The position numbers and the translations under genes were made by a program. Source: Sphingomonas swuensis (GTDB lineage Bacteria; Pseudomonadota; Alphaproteobacteria; Sphingomonadales; Sphingomonadaceae). Taken from it: DNA of 64,000 nucleotides. The notes below the pieces were generated by a model. That model did no database searches, had not been told where the DNA came from, and was given only the letters and a program-made list of their open reading frames with translations. Positions 26,256-34,653 of the stretch are shown here, piece by piece; the stretch's first letter is position 1, and each line of letters begins with the position of its first letter. Location: assembly GCF_039538045.1 (NCBI RefSeq), contig NZ_BAABBQ010000001.1, positions 2,316,001-2,380,000 on the forward strand, read 5' to 3'.

Positions 26256-26915
26256 CTACCGTGTGAAGGCGAATCCAACCAGAAGCACGAATAGTGCGCC
26301 TTCTAGCAGGCCGATGGCGACACTGGCTGCGGCGCGACCGTGGCGGCCGTCGCCGCTGATCGCGAACCAGCGAATCTCGACCACCAGCAGATAGAGGAAG
26401 CTCGCGACCAGCAGCGCGTTCCCGATCAGGGTCCAATGCGCCCCGGCTGCCCGCAGGTTGGTGCCGGTGCTGATCCCGAGCGCGAAGACCGCCGCGGGAA
26501 AGCATTGCTCGTAGAAGGGCTCCCGCAGCGAGATCCGGCTGAGCCTGACACCGCTCCGCCGGACGAAGCGAGCGGCAAGGAACAGGGGAAAGCTCGCGAA
26601 GACGATCACCCGGAGCACCAGCGCCGAGGCGGCATCGTCGACCAGGGCCGCGAGCCCGTGCTGGTTGTTGACGATCTCGTCGGGCTGGCCGAGCGCCATG
26701 GCGATCGCATGGGCGAGCAGCAGCGCCAGCGCGAGGAACAGCGGCGGACTGAGCAGCTCGGAAAATTGCTGCTCGTCGGGAAGCAGGAACTGCGGCTTGA
26801 CCGACGCCATCGTCCTGAGCGGGCGCACGATCGCGCGCCCCAGGGTCAACGGAAAGAACAGCAGCCAGCTCATGACCTCGTAGAGGAGTTCGTCGAGCGA
26901 GCTGATCCACTTCAT
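26256..26915 (-). CDS. Hypothetical multi-pass membrane protein
   Basis: 219 residues from ATG 26915 (MKWISSLDELLYEVMSW). I see about five hydrophobic segments, including ELLSPPLFLALALLLAHAIA, LVLRVIVFASFPLFLAA, ALLVASFLYLLVVEIRWFA and VAIGLLEGALFVLLVGFAF. The layout resembles uncharacterised permease-like proteins common in sphingomonads, but I cannot name a family. It converges on the ABC exporter with a 95-bp gap. Confidence 0.7.
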   Translation of the reverse strand: MKWISSLDELLYEVMSWLLFFPLTLGRAIVRPLRTMASVKPQFLLPDEQQFSELLSPPLFLALALLLAHAIAMALGQPDEIVNNQHGLAALVDDAASALVLRVIVFASFPLFLAARFVRRSGVRLSRISLREPFYEQCFPAAVFALGISTGTNLRAAGAHWTLIGNALLVASFLYLLVVEIRWFAISGDGRHGRAAASVAIGLLEGALFVLLVGFAFTR

Positions 26916-27344
26916 GAAAGTCCATGCGCCATCATCGACCAGCCCGGCCTGCGCAGCAATGGCCAGTCGCGGCCGATCCTTGCAAAGTAGGATTTCGCCT
27001 GCTTGCCTCGCCGGCGTGCGCACGATCCGCCCTTTTCTCCTCTGTTTGCGCTGTCGCTCCGCAGTCACAGCTGCGGCGTGCGGGACACGCAATTATGAGG
27101 CCGCGCGCCTCGCGCCATCCCCGGACCCTGGGAACTTCGAGAACTTCGATCCGCGCCGGACCCCCGCACCCCGGGAACTTCGAGAACTTCGCCACGCCGC
27201 GACTCGCCCGACGCTTGCCGCTCGGCCACACCTCTGCTAGGGGCGCGCCCTTCCAGCATCACTGGAGCCAATTGCGGGAGGACGTCCTCGGGCGTCCGCT
27301 AACACCGCTCGACTGAACGGGCCCCGTGCCCAGAAGAGAGTGAC
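26916..27344. other. 429-bp leader region upstream of rplK
   Basis: No gene is supported. The region holds a 19-bp direct repeat (see separate entry), a weak promoter candidate (TTGCCG at 27215-27220, then TAGGGG after 17 bp) and probably the untranslated leader of rplK-rplA. The minus-strand promoter of the membrane protein should be at its left end. Confidence 0.45.
27130..27191. repeat. Two copies of a 19-bp direct repeat upstream of rplK
   Basis: GGGAACTTCGAGAACTTCG occurs at 27130-27148 and 27173-27191, 43 bp apart start to start. Each copy is itself made of two near-identical GAACTTCG units. They lie about 155-215 bp before the rplK start. Confidence 0.8.
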
Positions 27345-27776
27345 ATGGCCAAGAAGATTACCGGCTATATCAAGTTGCAGGTGCCGGCCGGCGCCGCCAA
27401 TCCGTCCCCGCCGATCGGCCCTGCGCTGGGTCAGCGCGGCGTCAACATCATGGAATTCTGCAAGGCGTTCAACGCCTCCACGCAGGAGATGGAAAAGGGC
27501 ATGCCGATCCCGACGGTGATCACCGTCTATGCGGATCGCAGCTTCTCCTTCGCCACCAAGACCCCGCCCGCCTCGTTCCTGATCAAGAAGGCCGCCGGCC
27601 TCAAGTCGGGTTCGAAGGAGCCGGGCAAGGTCTCCGCGGGGACCATCAAGCGCTCGCAGCTGTCCGAGATCGCTGAGACCAAGATGAAGGATCTCAACGC
27701 CAACGACATCGAAGCGGCGACCAAGATCATCGAAGGCTCCGCTCGCGCGATGGGCCTCCAGGTTGTGGAGGGCTGA
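27345..27776 (+). CDS. rplK: Ribosomal protein L11
   Basis: 143 residues. Standard N-terminus: [38 protein letters not shown], with the PP hinge and GQRG loop; the C-terminal rRNA-binding domain includes [14 protein letters not shown] and [21 protein letters not shown]11 forms the GTPase-associated centre with 23S rRNA and is needed for RelA activation. rplA follows 4 nt later, as usual. nusG is not directly upstream here. Confidence 0.97.
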   Translation: MAKKITGYIKLQVPAGAANPSPPIGPALGQRGVNIMEFCKAFNASTQEMEKGMPIPTVITVYADRSFSFATKTPPASFLIKKAAGLKSGSKEPGKVSAGTIKRSQLSEIAETKMKDLNANDIEAATKIIEGSARAMGLQVVEG

Positions 27777-27780
27777 GCAG

Positions 27781-28476
27781 ATGGCCAAGCAGACCAAGAA
27801 GCAGAAGAGCCTGGCAACCGCGATCGACCGCGAGAAGCTCTACGGCGTCGATGAAGCCATCGCGCTCGCCAAGAGCCTCGCCACCGCCAAGTTCGACGAG
27901 TCGATCGAAGTCGCGCTGAACCTCGGCGTCGATCCGCGCCACGCCGACCAGATGGTCCGCGGCGTCGTCAACCTGCCCAAGGGCACCGGCAAGACCGTCC
28001 GCGTCGCCGTCTTCGCCAAGGGTGGCAAGGCCGACGAGGCCACTGCCGCCGGCGCCGACCGCGTCGGTGCCGAGGACCTGATGGAAGAGATGGTCGCCGG
28101 CAAGATCGACTATGATCGCGTCATCGCGACCCCGGACATGATGGGTGTCGTCGGTCGCCTCGGCAAGGTGCTCGGTCCCAAGGGCCTGATGCCGAACCCG
28201 AAGCTCGGCACCGTGACCATGGACGTGACCAAGGCGGTCACCGACGCCAAGGCCGGCCAGATCGAGTTCCGTGTCGAGAAGGCGGGCATCATCCACGCCG
28301 GCATCGGCAAGGCGAGCTTCGATGCCGCCGACCTGCGCGCCAACTATGACGCGTTCGTCGACGCCATCACCCGCGCCAAGCCGGCCGGGGCCAAGGGCAA
28401 GTATCTCAAGAAGGCGGCGATCAGCTCCTCGATGGGCCCGGGCATCAAGGTCCAGCTCGAAGAGGGCGTCGCCTGA
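27781..28476 (+). CDS. rplA: Ribosomal protein L1
   Basis: 231 residues. Conserved segments: [68 protein letters not shown] and [23 protein letters not shown]1 builds the mobile stalk at the ribosomal E site and in many bacteria represses its own operon by binding the rplK leader. rplJ does not follow; about 9.6 kb of other genes intervene, and a terminator-like hairpin lies 30 bp after the stop. Confidence 0.97.
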   Translation: MAKQTKKQKSLATAIDREKLYGVDEAIALAKSLATAKFDESIEVALNLGVDPRHADQMVRGVVNLPKGTGKTVRVAVFAKGGKADEATAAGADRVGAEDLMEEMVAGKIDYDRVIATPDMMGVVGRLGKVLGPKGLMPNPKLGTVTMDVTKAVTDAKAGQIEFRVEKAGIIHAGIGKASFDAADLRANYDAFVDAITRAKPAGAKGKYLKKAAISSSMGPGIKVQLEEGVA

Positions 28477-28505
28477 CGTCGGCAACGACCGCGCTTGAAC
28501 AAGAA

Positions 28506-28540
28506 GGGGTCGGAGCGGCAACGCTCCGGCCCCTTCCTCG
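28506..28540 (+). terminator. Terminator-like hairpin after rplA
   Basis: GGGGTCGGAGCG and CGCTCCGGCCCC pair over 12 bp (one G-U) around a GCAA tetraloop, followed by a mixed TTCCTCGTT. The stem is strong but the T run is weak, so it may be leaky or act as an RNA end. Confidence 0.6.
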
Positions 28541-28562
28541 TTGAGGAGGCTGTAGGAGATCC

Positions 28563-28847
28563 ATGACCATGACCGACACGCCCCGCGACGACGACCAGCA
28601 GATCAAGGCCGACGACGCCGAGTTCAGCGACGCCCACCCGCTCGCCAGCCCCAACGAACTCGCCGGCGACGCGTCGAGCGGGATCGAGCTCGAATTCCTC
28701 GCCCGCGACGTCGCCGAGGCCGAGGCGGGCGCACTGCCGCTCGACACCGACGCCACCGGCGCGGCCTCGGGCATGGCGCTCGACGACGAGGATTCGGTCG
28801 ACGACGAGACCGGGGAGCGCGACACGCTCCCGCTCGAAGGGAACTAG
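28563..28847 (+). CDS. Small acidic hypothetical protein
   Basis: 94 residues, very rich in Asp, Glu and Ala, predicted disordered. AGGAG lies 4 nt before ATG 28563 and 10 nt before ATG 28569; either may be used. No domain is recognised. Its TAG is in frame with the following flavoprotein gene, separated by only 3 nt, so the two are certainly co-transcribed and possibly translationally coupled. High third-position G/C supports coding. Confidence 0.65.
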   Translation: MTMTDTPRDDDQQIKADDAEFSDAHPLASPNELAGDASSGIELEFLARDVAEAEAGALPLDTDATGAASGMALDDEDSVDDETGERDTLPLEGN

Positions 28848-28850
28848 CCG

Positions 28851-30035
28851 CTGGCCGGGGGGGCGCAGCGGTTCGACGCCATCATCCTCGGTGCCGGTGG
28901 CGCCGGGCTGATGTGCGCCGCGGTGGCGGCCCAGCGCGGGCGCAGGGTGCTGATCCTCGACCATGCGCCCGAGCCCGGCCGCAAGATCCTCATCTCGGGC
29001 GGTGGCCGCTGCAACTTCACCAACCTCGGCACCGCCCCCGACCGCTACCTCAGCGCCAATCCCCACTTCGCCCGCTCGGCGCTCGCCCGCTACACGCCCC
29101 GCGACTTCCTCGATCTCGTCGAGAAGCACGGCATCGCCTGGCACGAGAAAACCCTCGGCCAGCTTTTCTGCGACGGCTCGGCCCGCCAGATCGTCGCGAT
29201 GCTGATGGGCGAGTGCGAGGTCGGCGGAGCGACCATCGCCTGCGGCGCCCCGATCCGCTCGGTCGACCATGCCGACGGCCGCTTCCGGGTCTCGGCGGGA
29301 GAGCATGAAGCCGAGGCGCCCAGCCTCGTCATCGCCACCGGCGGTCCGTCCATCCCCAAGCTCGGCGCGACCGGCTTCGCCTACGACCTTGCCCGCCAGT
29401 TCGGCCTCAAGGTGGTCGAGCCACGCCCTGCCCTCGTGCCCCTCACCCTCGGCGGCGACGAGGCGCTGTTCCGCGAGCTGTCGGGAGTCGCCACTCCGGT
29501 CGAGGCGCGCTGCGGCAAGGCCGCCTTCCGCGAGGCCGCCCTGTTCACCCACAAGGGGATGAGCGGTCCCGCCATCCTCCAGGTCTCGAGCTACTGGCGC
29601 CACGGCCAGGCGGTCGCGATCGACTTCCTGCCCGAGGCGGGCTCCGGCTGGCTGCGCGAGGCCAAGCGCCAGCGGCCGAAGGCCCGGCTCGCGACCCTCC
29701 TCGGCGAGCATCTTCCCGGCCGACTCGCCGACACGCTGGCCGAGAAGATCGGGGTCGCCGGCGACCTCGCCAATGCACCCGACAAGGTGCTCGCCGCCGC
29801 CGAGGAGCGACTGTCCGGCTGGCCGTTCCAGCCCAACGGGACCGAGGGCTTCGCCAAGGCCGAGGTGACCGTCGGCGGGATCAGCACCGCCGAACTCAGT
29901 TCGCAGACGATGGAGGCGCGGCGGGTGCCCGGCCTCTACGCCATCGGCGAGGCGGTCGACGTCACCGGCTGGCTCGGCGGCTACAATTTCCAGTGGGCCT
30001 GGGCGAGCGGGGTGGCCGCCGCCCAGGCCCTCTAG
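28851..30035 (+). CDS. BaiN/HI0933-type NAD(P)/FAD-dependent oxidoreductase, probable CTG start
   Basis: 394 residues if started at CTG 28851; the first ATG (28911) falls inside the FAD-binding helix and would destroy it. From CTG the N-terminus is complete: FDAIILGAGGAGLMCA (GxGGAG Rossmann motif) followed by GRKILISGGGRCNFTN, a hallmark of this family. Later motifs are VIATGGPSIPKLGATGFAYDLA, FTHKGMSGPAILQVSSYW and the C-terminal LYAIGEAVDVTGWLGGYNFQWAW. GAAGGGA 8 nt before CTG is a fitting ribosome site. The frame has an in-frame TAG just before CTG. The substrate is unknown. Confidence 0.85.
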   Translation: MAGGAQRFDAIILGAGGAGLMCAAVAAQRGRRVLILDHAPEPGRKILISGGGRCNFTNLGTAPDRYLSANPHFARSALARYTPRDFLDLVEKHGIAWHEKTLGQLFCDGSARQIVAMLMGECEVGGATIACGAPIRSVDHADGRFRVSAGEHEAEAPSLVIATGGPSIPKLGATGFAYDLARQFGLKVVEPRPALVPLTLGGDEALFRELSGVATPVEARCGKAAFREAALFTHKGMSGPAILQVSSYWRHGQAVAIDFLPEAGSGWLREAKRQRPKARLATLLGEHLPGRLADTLAEKIGVAGDLANAPDKVLAAAEERLSGWPFQPNGTEGFAKAEVTVGGISTAELSSQTMEARRVPGLYAIGEAVDVTGWLGGYNFQWAWASGVAAAQAL

Positions 30036-30036
30036 A

Positions 30037-32856
30037 CTAGCGGGCGATCCCGAGGGTGCTGAGGTCGAGCTGGTCGGCCGGGACCACCATCACGTCGGGC
30101 CGCATCGCGCGGACCTTGTCGATGAACTTGGCCGAGTCGCCGACGATCACCAAGCTGACGCGACTGGGCTGGAGCAGCCGTCCGATCGCGCTCGTCGCCG
30201 CGGTCCCGCCGACCGCCCGCACCCGCTCGGCATAGGCCAGCTGCTCCGTCGGAGAGACGCCGCGCAGCGAGGCACCGGCCAGCTGGCTGTTGAAGCCCGC
30301 GCTGCTCTGGAGCGAGCGCTGGAAACTGCCGACCATGAAGGTCTTGCGGTTCTCGACGTCCGCCGCGGTGAGCGGCTCGCTCCCGATCCGGCTGAACTGG
30401 TCGAGGAACACCTGCGCCACCTCGGCGGCGCTCTCGTTCTTGGTCGAGGCGCTGGCCGACAGCGTCCCGCTTCCGAGCCCCGCTGCAAGCGAGCTCGACG
30501 CGCCGTAGCTCAGCGCCCGCTTGACCCGGATCTCCTGGAACAGCCGTCCGGTCGACGAGCCGCCGAGGATGCTGTTGGCGAGCAGCGCGTCATAATAGCC
30601 GGCGTCCGACCGCGGCACGCCGCGGACCGCTGCGACCACCGTCGCCTGGCCCGCGCCGGGAAGGTCGATGACCAGCGTGCGCGGGGCCTGCTCGGAGCCT
30701 GCGACGTCGCTCGGAAGCGCCGGCGCGGCGCCGGTCGCACGCCAGCCGCCGAGCGCCTTCTCGGCGATCTGCCGGGCCTGCGCCGGATCGATCCCGCCCG
30801 AGACGAAGGCGGTGGCGAGGTCCGGCCGCCACCAGGTCGAGCGGAACTGGGCGAGGTCGGCGCGGGTCAGCCCTGCGATCGTCGCCGGGCTTGCGACCGT
30901 GCCGTAGGGCGCGCTTCCGAACACCACCGGCGGCAGCGCCAGCCCGGCGATCTGTCCCGGATCCTTGAGCGCCACCTGGAGCCCGTCCAAGGACCGCTTC
31001 TTCTCGCGCGCAAAATCCTCCTCGGGGAAGGTCGAGTTGGCGAGGATGTCGCCGAGGATCTCGGCCGCTTGCGGCATGGTCGCGACGGGCGCGGTCAGCG
31101 ACAGCACGGTGCCGTCGAGGGAGGCATTGGCCGAGAGGTCGGCGCCAAGCCGCTCGAGTCCCGCCGCGATCTGATCGGCCGAGCGGGTGGTCGTGCCCTT
31201 GCTGGCGATGTTCGCGACCATGCTGGCGAGCCCGGCCTTGGCGCGCGGCTCGACCGCGCTTCCGGCACGGATCGCGACGGTCAGCGTCGCCAGCGGCACG
31301 TTGCCGGTGCGCGCGGTGACGAGCTTCATCCCGTTGCCGAGCGTCGTCTCGCTGAGCGCCGGCATGCGGAACTGGGCCGGAGTCCCCGGCGCGGGCGGCG
31401 CCTGGCGCTGGCCCTCGGGCAGCAGCGCCAGCGGCGGCCGGGCGGCCGGCGGCGGACTTGCGAAGCGTGGCAGCGGGGTCGGATTGGCCCAGCCCTTCGC
31501 CTCGCCGTCGCCCTTGGCGTAGCGAAGCTCGATCCTCTTCGCCGGGTCGAGGATGGTGCGGGCGACGCGCTGGACATCGGCGGCGGTCACCCGGGTGACG
31601 GCGGCCAGCCGCTTGTCGGCGGCACGCGGATCGCCGGTCCGGACCAGACCTTCGCCAAGCGTGAAGGCACGGCTGCTCGCCACCTCGCGCTCCTCAAGTC
31701 CGGCCGAGAGCAGCTCGTTCTTGGCCTCGGCCAGCTCGGCGGCAGTCGGCCCCGACTTGCGCAGCGCGTCGAGAGTCCGGGCGAGCTCGGTCGCGACCAC
31801 CTCGGGTTCGCGACCGCTGGCGACGATCGCCATCAGCGCATAATAGCCCTGCTCCTCGGTGTCGTTGAGCTGGCTGATCGGGCGCGTCGACAGGCCCGTC
31901 TTGACCAGCGCGGTCTCGAGCCGGTTGCTGTCGCCGCGGGTCAGGATGGCGTCGAGCACCTCCATCGCGGCCATGTCGGTGCTGGCCGCACCCGGCGTCT
32001 GCCAGGCCGCACCGACGATCGGCAGCGGAACGTTGGGGCCGGTCGCACTGACCCGCCGCCCGTTCAGAGGCCGGTCCTTGCCCTTGATCGCGAGGCTCGC
32101 GGGGCGCGGCCGCTTGGGCACCGCGGCGAAATACTTGTTCACCAGCGCATCAAGCTGGCTCGGTTCGAAATTGCCCGAGACGATCAGCGTCGCCGTGTCG
32201 GGACCGTAAAAGGCCTCATGGAAGGCGCGCGCATCCTCGAGCGTGGCGCTGTCGAGGTCAGAAATGCTGCCGATGGTCGGGCGCCGATGCGGAAGCACGT
32301 TGTAGACATTCTCGCCGAGCGCGAAGGAGTAGAGCCGGCCGTATGGCGGGGCGAGGACCCGCTGGCGAAGCTCTTCCTTGACGACGTTCCGCTCGGTCTC
32401 GAACACTTCCTTGTCGATCACCGGCCGCGCCATTCGCTCGGCGTGGGTCCACAGCATCCGCTCGAGATATTGCGCGGGGACGGTCTCGTAATAGTTGGTG
32501 CGGTCGTACCAGGTGCTGGCGTTGCGGGTGCCGCCGATGTCGTCCACCATCTTGTTGATGGTGTTGTAGGGCATGTTCACCGTCTTGCGGCTGAGGATGT
32601 GCTCGAACAGGTGGGCGAAGCCCGAACGGCCCTCGGGGTCGTGCTTGGAGCCGACCTCATACCACATCGAGACGGTGACGTCGGGCGTGCTGGTGTCGCG
32701 GATGGCGATCACCCGAAGGCCGTTCGCAAGCTTGCGCTCGGTGAAGGGGATGGTCGGCGCGCCGAGCTTGGTCGCCTGGGCGGCCGCGGCCGTCGGCATG
32801 GCGATGGCGCTGGTCATGAGCGCGCCCAGCAGCGCGGCTCGGATCGACACGGACAT
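30037..32856 (-). CDS. M16 family zinc metallopeptidase, two-domain, exported
   Basis: 939 residues from ATG 32856. A signal peptide (ending MPTAAAA) is followed by two M16 (pitrilysin/insulinase-type) units. The first has the inverted zinc motif HLFEH (in SGFAHLFEHILSRKT, about residue 80) and the distal Glu in ETERNVVKEELRQR. The second unit (from about 500) lacks the motif and is the inactive partner, with SYGASSSLAAG near the end. The enzyme should degrade peptides in the periplasm. A much longer open frame continues upstream but has no family support. It converges on the flavoprotein gene with almost no gap. Confidence 0.9.
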   Translation of the reverse strand: MSVSIRAALLGALMTSAIAMPTAAAAQATKLGAPTIPFTERKLANGLRVIAIRDTSTPDVTVSMWYEVGSKHDPEGRSGFAHLFEHILSRKTVNMPYNTINKMVDDIGGTRNASTWYDRTNYYETVPAQYLERMLWTHAERMARPVIDKEVFETERNVVKEELRQRVLAPPYGRLYSFALGENVYNVLPHRRPTIGSISDLDSATLEDARAFHEAFYGPDTATLIVSGNFEPSQLDALVNKYFAAVPKRPRPASLAIKGKDRPLNGRRVSATGPNVPLPIVGAAWQTPGAASTDMAAMEVLDAILTRGDSNRLETALVKTGLSTRPISQLNDTEEQGYYALMAIVASGREPEVVATELARTLDALRKSGPTAAELAEAKNELLSAGLEEREVASSRAFTLGEGLVRTGDPRAADKRLAAVTRVTAADVQRVARTILDPAKRIELRYAKGDGEAKGWANPTPLPRFASPPPAARPPLALLPEGQRQAPPAPGTPAQFRMPALSETTLGNGMKLVTARTGNVPLATLTVAIRAGSAVEPRAKAGLASMVANIASKGTTTRSADQIAAGLERLGADLSANASLDGTVLSLTAPVATMPQAAEILGDILANSTFPEEDFAREKKRSLDGLQVALKDPGQIAGLALPPVVFGSAPYGTVASPATIAGLTRADLAQFRSTWWRPDLATAFVSGGIDPAQARQIAEKALGGWRATGAAPALPSDVAGSEQAPRTLVIDLPGAGQATVVAAVRGVPRSDAGYYDALLANSILGGSSTGRLFQEIRVKRALSYGASSSLAAGLGSGTLSASASTKNESAAEVAQVFLDQFSRIGSEPLTAADVENRKTFMVGSFQRSLQSSAGFNSQLAGASLRGVSPTEQLAYAERVRAVGGTAATSAIGRLLQPSRVSLVIVGDSAKFIDKVRAMRPDVMVVPADQLDLSTLGIAR

Positions 32857-33068
32857 GGTGCACTCCCCTGGTTCGAAGACTTTCCTGCAGCTTGGGGCAG
32901 GACCGACGAGCGGCAATCCGCCTTCGACGAACGGTCGGCTGCGCCCTCCCGACGGTTGAGGAAGGAGGCAATGCGGCTGCGGTGAACCGAGCGTCGCCGC
33001 CCTGCGCGAAGCGTTACCCCTTACCCGATCGGCATCCCCGGCCGGTCCAGCGGCAGGAGAGAGACGGC

Positions 33069-33608
33069 ATGGACAACAGCAACATGAGCGGCGACCAGGG
33101 CAGCAAGACCGGCACTCGCGACAGCACCTATGACCTGACCGCCGTGCTCTACCATGCGCTGCAGGGCGTGGAGAATTGCCAGACCTACATGGGCGATGCC
33201 GGCGGAAGCGCGGAGCACCGCCAGTTCTTCCAGCAGGCGCTGGACAGCCAGAAGAAGCTCGCCGAGCAGGCCAAGCGGCTGCTCCACGATGCGCTGATGA
33301 GCGAGACCGGCCGCGGCGGATCGATGGGCCAGCAGGGCATGAGCCGCGACAGCTCACCGGTCGACCAGGGCGTGGCGACGGGCCAGTCGCACAGCTTCTC
33401 GGAAGCCCAGGATGACGGCAGCGCCCTCCGCTTCGCCAGCGGCCGGACCGAGGGCGGCTCTGACCAGTTCGCGCAGGGCGGCGACAGGGACCGCCAGGGC
33501 GGCCTGGGCGAGGACCCGCAGTCCTCCTCCTTCGGGCAGGACGGGCTCGGCCAGGGCCAGCGGCACCATGAGACGACCACCGGCGGCGGTGGCACCAGCA
33601 GCTTCTAA
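33069..33608 (+). CDS. Hypothetical protein with helical core and Gly/Gln-rich tail
   Basis: 179 residues from ATG 33069, with AGGAGA upstream. Residues 20-80 look like a pair of helices (YDLTAVLYHALQGVENCQTY and QFFQQALDSQKKLAEQAKRL), perhaps ferritin-like. The rest is low-complexity, rich in Gly, Gln, Ser and Asp. No signal peptide. I do not recognise the family; stress-related small proteins of this build are frequent in sphingomonads. It stands alone, divergent from the M16 gene. Confidence 0.6.
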   Translation: MDNSNMSGDQGSKTGTRDSTYDLTAVLYHALQGVENCQTYMGDAGGSAEHRQFFQQALDSQKKLAEQAKRLLHDALMSETGRGGSMGQQGMSRDSSPVDQGVATGQSHSFSEAQDDGSALRFASGRTEGGSDQFAQGGDRDRQGGLGEDPQSSSFGQDGLGQGQRHHETTTGGGGTSSF

Positions 33609-33624
33609 ACCAAGCGAAATCGCC

Positions 33625-33662
33625 GGCGGAAGACGGCTCTGAACAGCTGTTTTCCGCCGTTT
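33625..33662 (+). terminator. Weak terminator-like hairpin
   Basis: GGCGGAA and TTCCGCC pair over 7 bp around a 20-nt loop and are followed by GTTT, 17 bp after the preceding stop codon. The T run is short. Confidence 0.4.
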
Positions 33663-33811
33663 GCCGATCCGTCGTCTGGAAGCTCGCGTTCGCCGTCAGG
33701 TCGAAGTCGCGCCTCGCGTCGATCGAACCTGCCGAGCGGAGGCGCGGCCCAAAGCCTATTCCCAAGTCACCCGTCCGGATGCGCCGGGCGGGCATGACAA
33801 GGGAAGAAGCC

Positions 33812-34195
33812 ATGTCCACCAACCTGCTGCGGAGCGCCGCCGGAGCGGCCCTCGCCCTCATCCTCGCGGCGAGCGCCGTGGCCGTTCTCGCCGCTCCGCC
33901 CGCCGCCGCCCGGGACCTCACCGTCACCGCTCCGCGCCAGTCCGAGTTGCTGACCGAGAGGGTCTCGCTTGCCGGGCTCGACCTTGCCAGCAAGGACGAC
34001 CGCCTGCTGCTCGATCGCCGGCTCCGCGCGGCGAGCGGGCGGGTCTGCGCCCCGGTCTCGGTCGGCTTCCCGGGCACGATCGAGAACCGCTGCCGGAGCG
34101 CGGCGATGGAGGATGCCAGGGACCAGCTCGCTCGGCGGGCGGCAAGCGACAGCATCCTGACCGCCAGCATCGTCGTCCGTGCCATCCCTGGATGA
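33812..34195 (+). CDS. UrcA family protein
   Basis: 127 residues from ATG 33812 with GGAAG 5 nt upstream; in-frame ATGs at 33779 and 33794 are less likely. A signal peptide (ALALILAASAVAVLA) is followed by the UrcA pattern: VSLAGLDLASKDDRLLLDRRLRAASGRVC, a later RC, and a C-terminal Ala-rich helix. The two Cys probably form a disulfide. The family is found mainly in Caulobacterales and Sphingomonadales; its function is unknown. Confidence 0.78.
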   Translation: MSTNLLRSAAGAALALILAASAVAVLAAPPAAARDLTVTAPRQSELLTERVSLAGLDLASKDDRLLLDRRLRAASGRVCAPVSVGFPGTIENRCRSAAMEDARDQLARRAASDSILTASIVVRAIPG

Positions 34196-34252
34196 GCGAC
34201 CTCGCCCAAGGTCCATGCGACCGGAGCCCGCCTAAAGCGTTGTTCCGGTTGC

Positions 34253-34435
34253 ATGACCCAGCCAGTTTCCCTTTTGAAGTCCGAGCAGGTGCGTCGCCAG
34301 ACGATGCTCCTGCGGCTGCAGCTGGCGATGGACGATCCACGCCTGACGCCGGAACTGCGGGCCCGGGTCGAGCTTGGTGCCCGCCGCCTGCGAGCCCTGC
34401 TCCGCCGCGAGCACGCCGCGTCGTTTCCGGCTTGA
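34253..34435 (+). CDS. Small hypothetical protein, 60 residues
   Basis: A short basic, helical protein (MTQPVSLLKSEQVRRQTMLL at the start, then PRLTPELRARVELGARRLRALL). Third-position G/C is high after the first ten codons. No ribosome site is obvious and no family is recognised. It ends on the -35 element proposed for the trp leader. Confidence 0.45.
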   Translation: MTQPVSLLKSEQVRRQTMLLRLQLAMDDPRLTPELRARVELGARRLRALLRREHAASFPA

Positions 34436-34460
34436 CCTGTAGGAGTTCAGCGGCTTTTGT
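34432..34460 (+). promoter_or_regulatory. Candidate promoter of the trp leader
   Basis: TTGACC at 34432-34437 and, after 17 bp, TTTTGT at 34455-34460. The -35 box is good, the -10 box poor. The implied start site is at or next to the leader ATG (34468), which would make the leader mRNA leaderless; no ribosome site is seen near that ATG. Confidence 0.4.
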
Positions 34461-34467
34461 CGCCGCC

Positions 34468-34542
34468 ATGCTTCGCACGCCCTCCTCCTTGCTCGCTCGC
34501 CGCTGGTGGCGCTGGCAGGTCTCGAGCGGCGTGCCGGCCTAG
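34468..34542 (+). CDS. trpL: trp leader peptide
   Basis: 24 residues. The sequence begins MLRTPSSLLARR and then has WWRWQ: two adjacent Trp codons and a third one codon later (TGG TGG CGC TGG), then VSSGVPA and TAG. Three Trp in 24 residues, directly before a terminator hairpin and the aroF-trpE-trpG operon, is the hallmark of ribosome-mediated attenuation. With Trp scarce the ribosome stalls on these codons. Confidence 0.8.
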   Translation: MLRTPSSLLARRWWRWQVSSGVPA

Positions 34543-34605
34543 AACGCTTTCCTCCCGGGCGTTCCAACTCCGACCCGCCGCCTTTCGGCCGGCGGGTTTT
34601 TCTTT
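34511..34605 (+). promoter_or_regulatory. trp attenuator (alternative hairpins and terminator)
   Basis: Segment 1, GCTGGCA (34511-34517), overlaps the third Trp codon and can pair with TGCCGGC (34532-34538) in segment 2. Segment 2 can instead pair through GCGGCG (34526-34531) with CGCCGC (34576-34581) in segment 3. Segment 3 (CCCGCCG) otherwise pairs with CGGCGGG (34590-34596) to form a terminator followed by TTTTTCTTT. Ribosome stalling at the Trp codons would mask segment 1 and favour the anti-terminator. Confidence 0.75.
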
Positions 34606-34653
34606 GTCCAGCGTGACAGCCCTGCCGGCCCCATCTCACCGACAGGAATCATC

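Noticed and set aside
27130..27191. CRISPR array
   Set aside because: Only two repeat copies with 24 bp between them, and no cas genes anywhere in the window.
32857..34254. Upstream extension of the M16 peptidase frame to about 1400 residues
   Set aside because: The extra N-terminus is Arg/Ser-rich, overlaps other genes on the plus strand, and would bury a clear signal peptide that starts at 32856.
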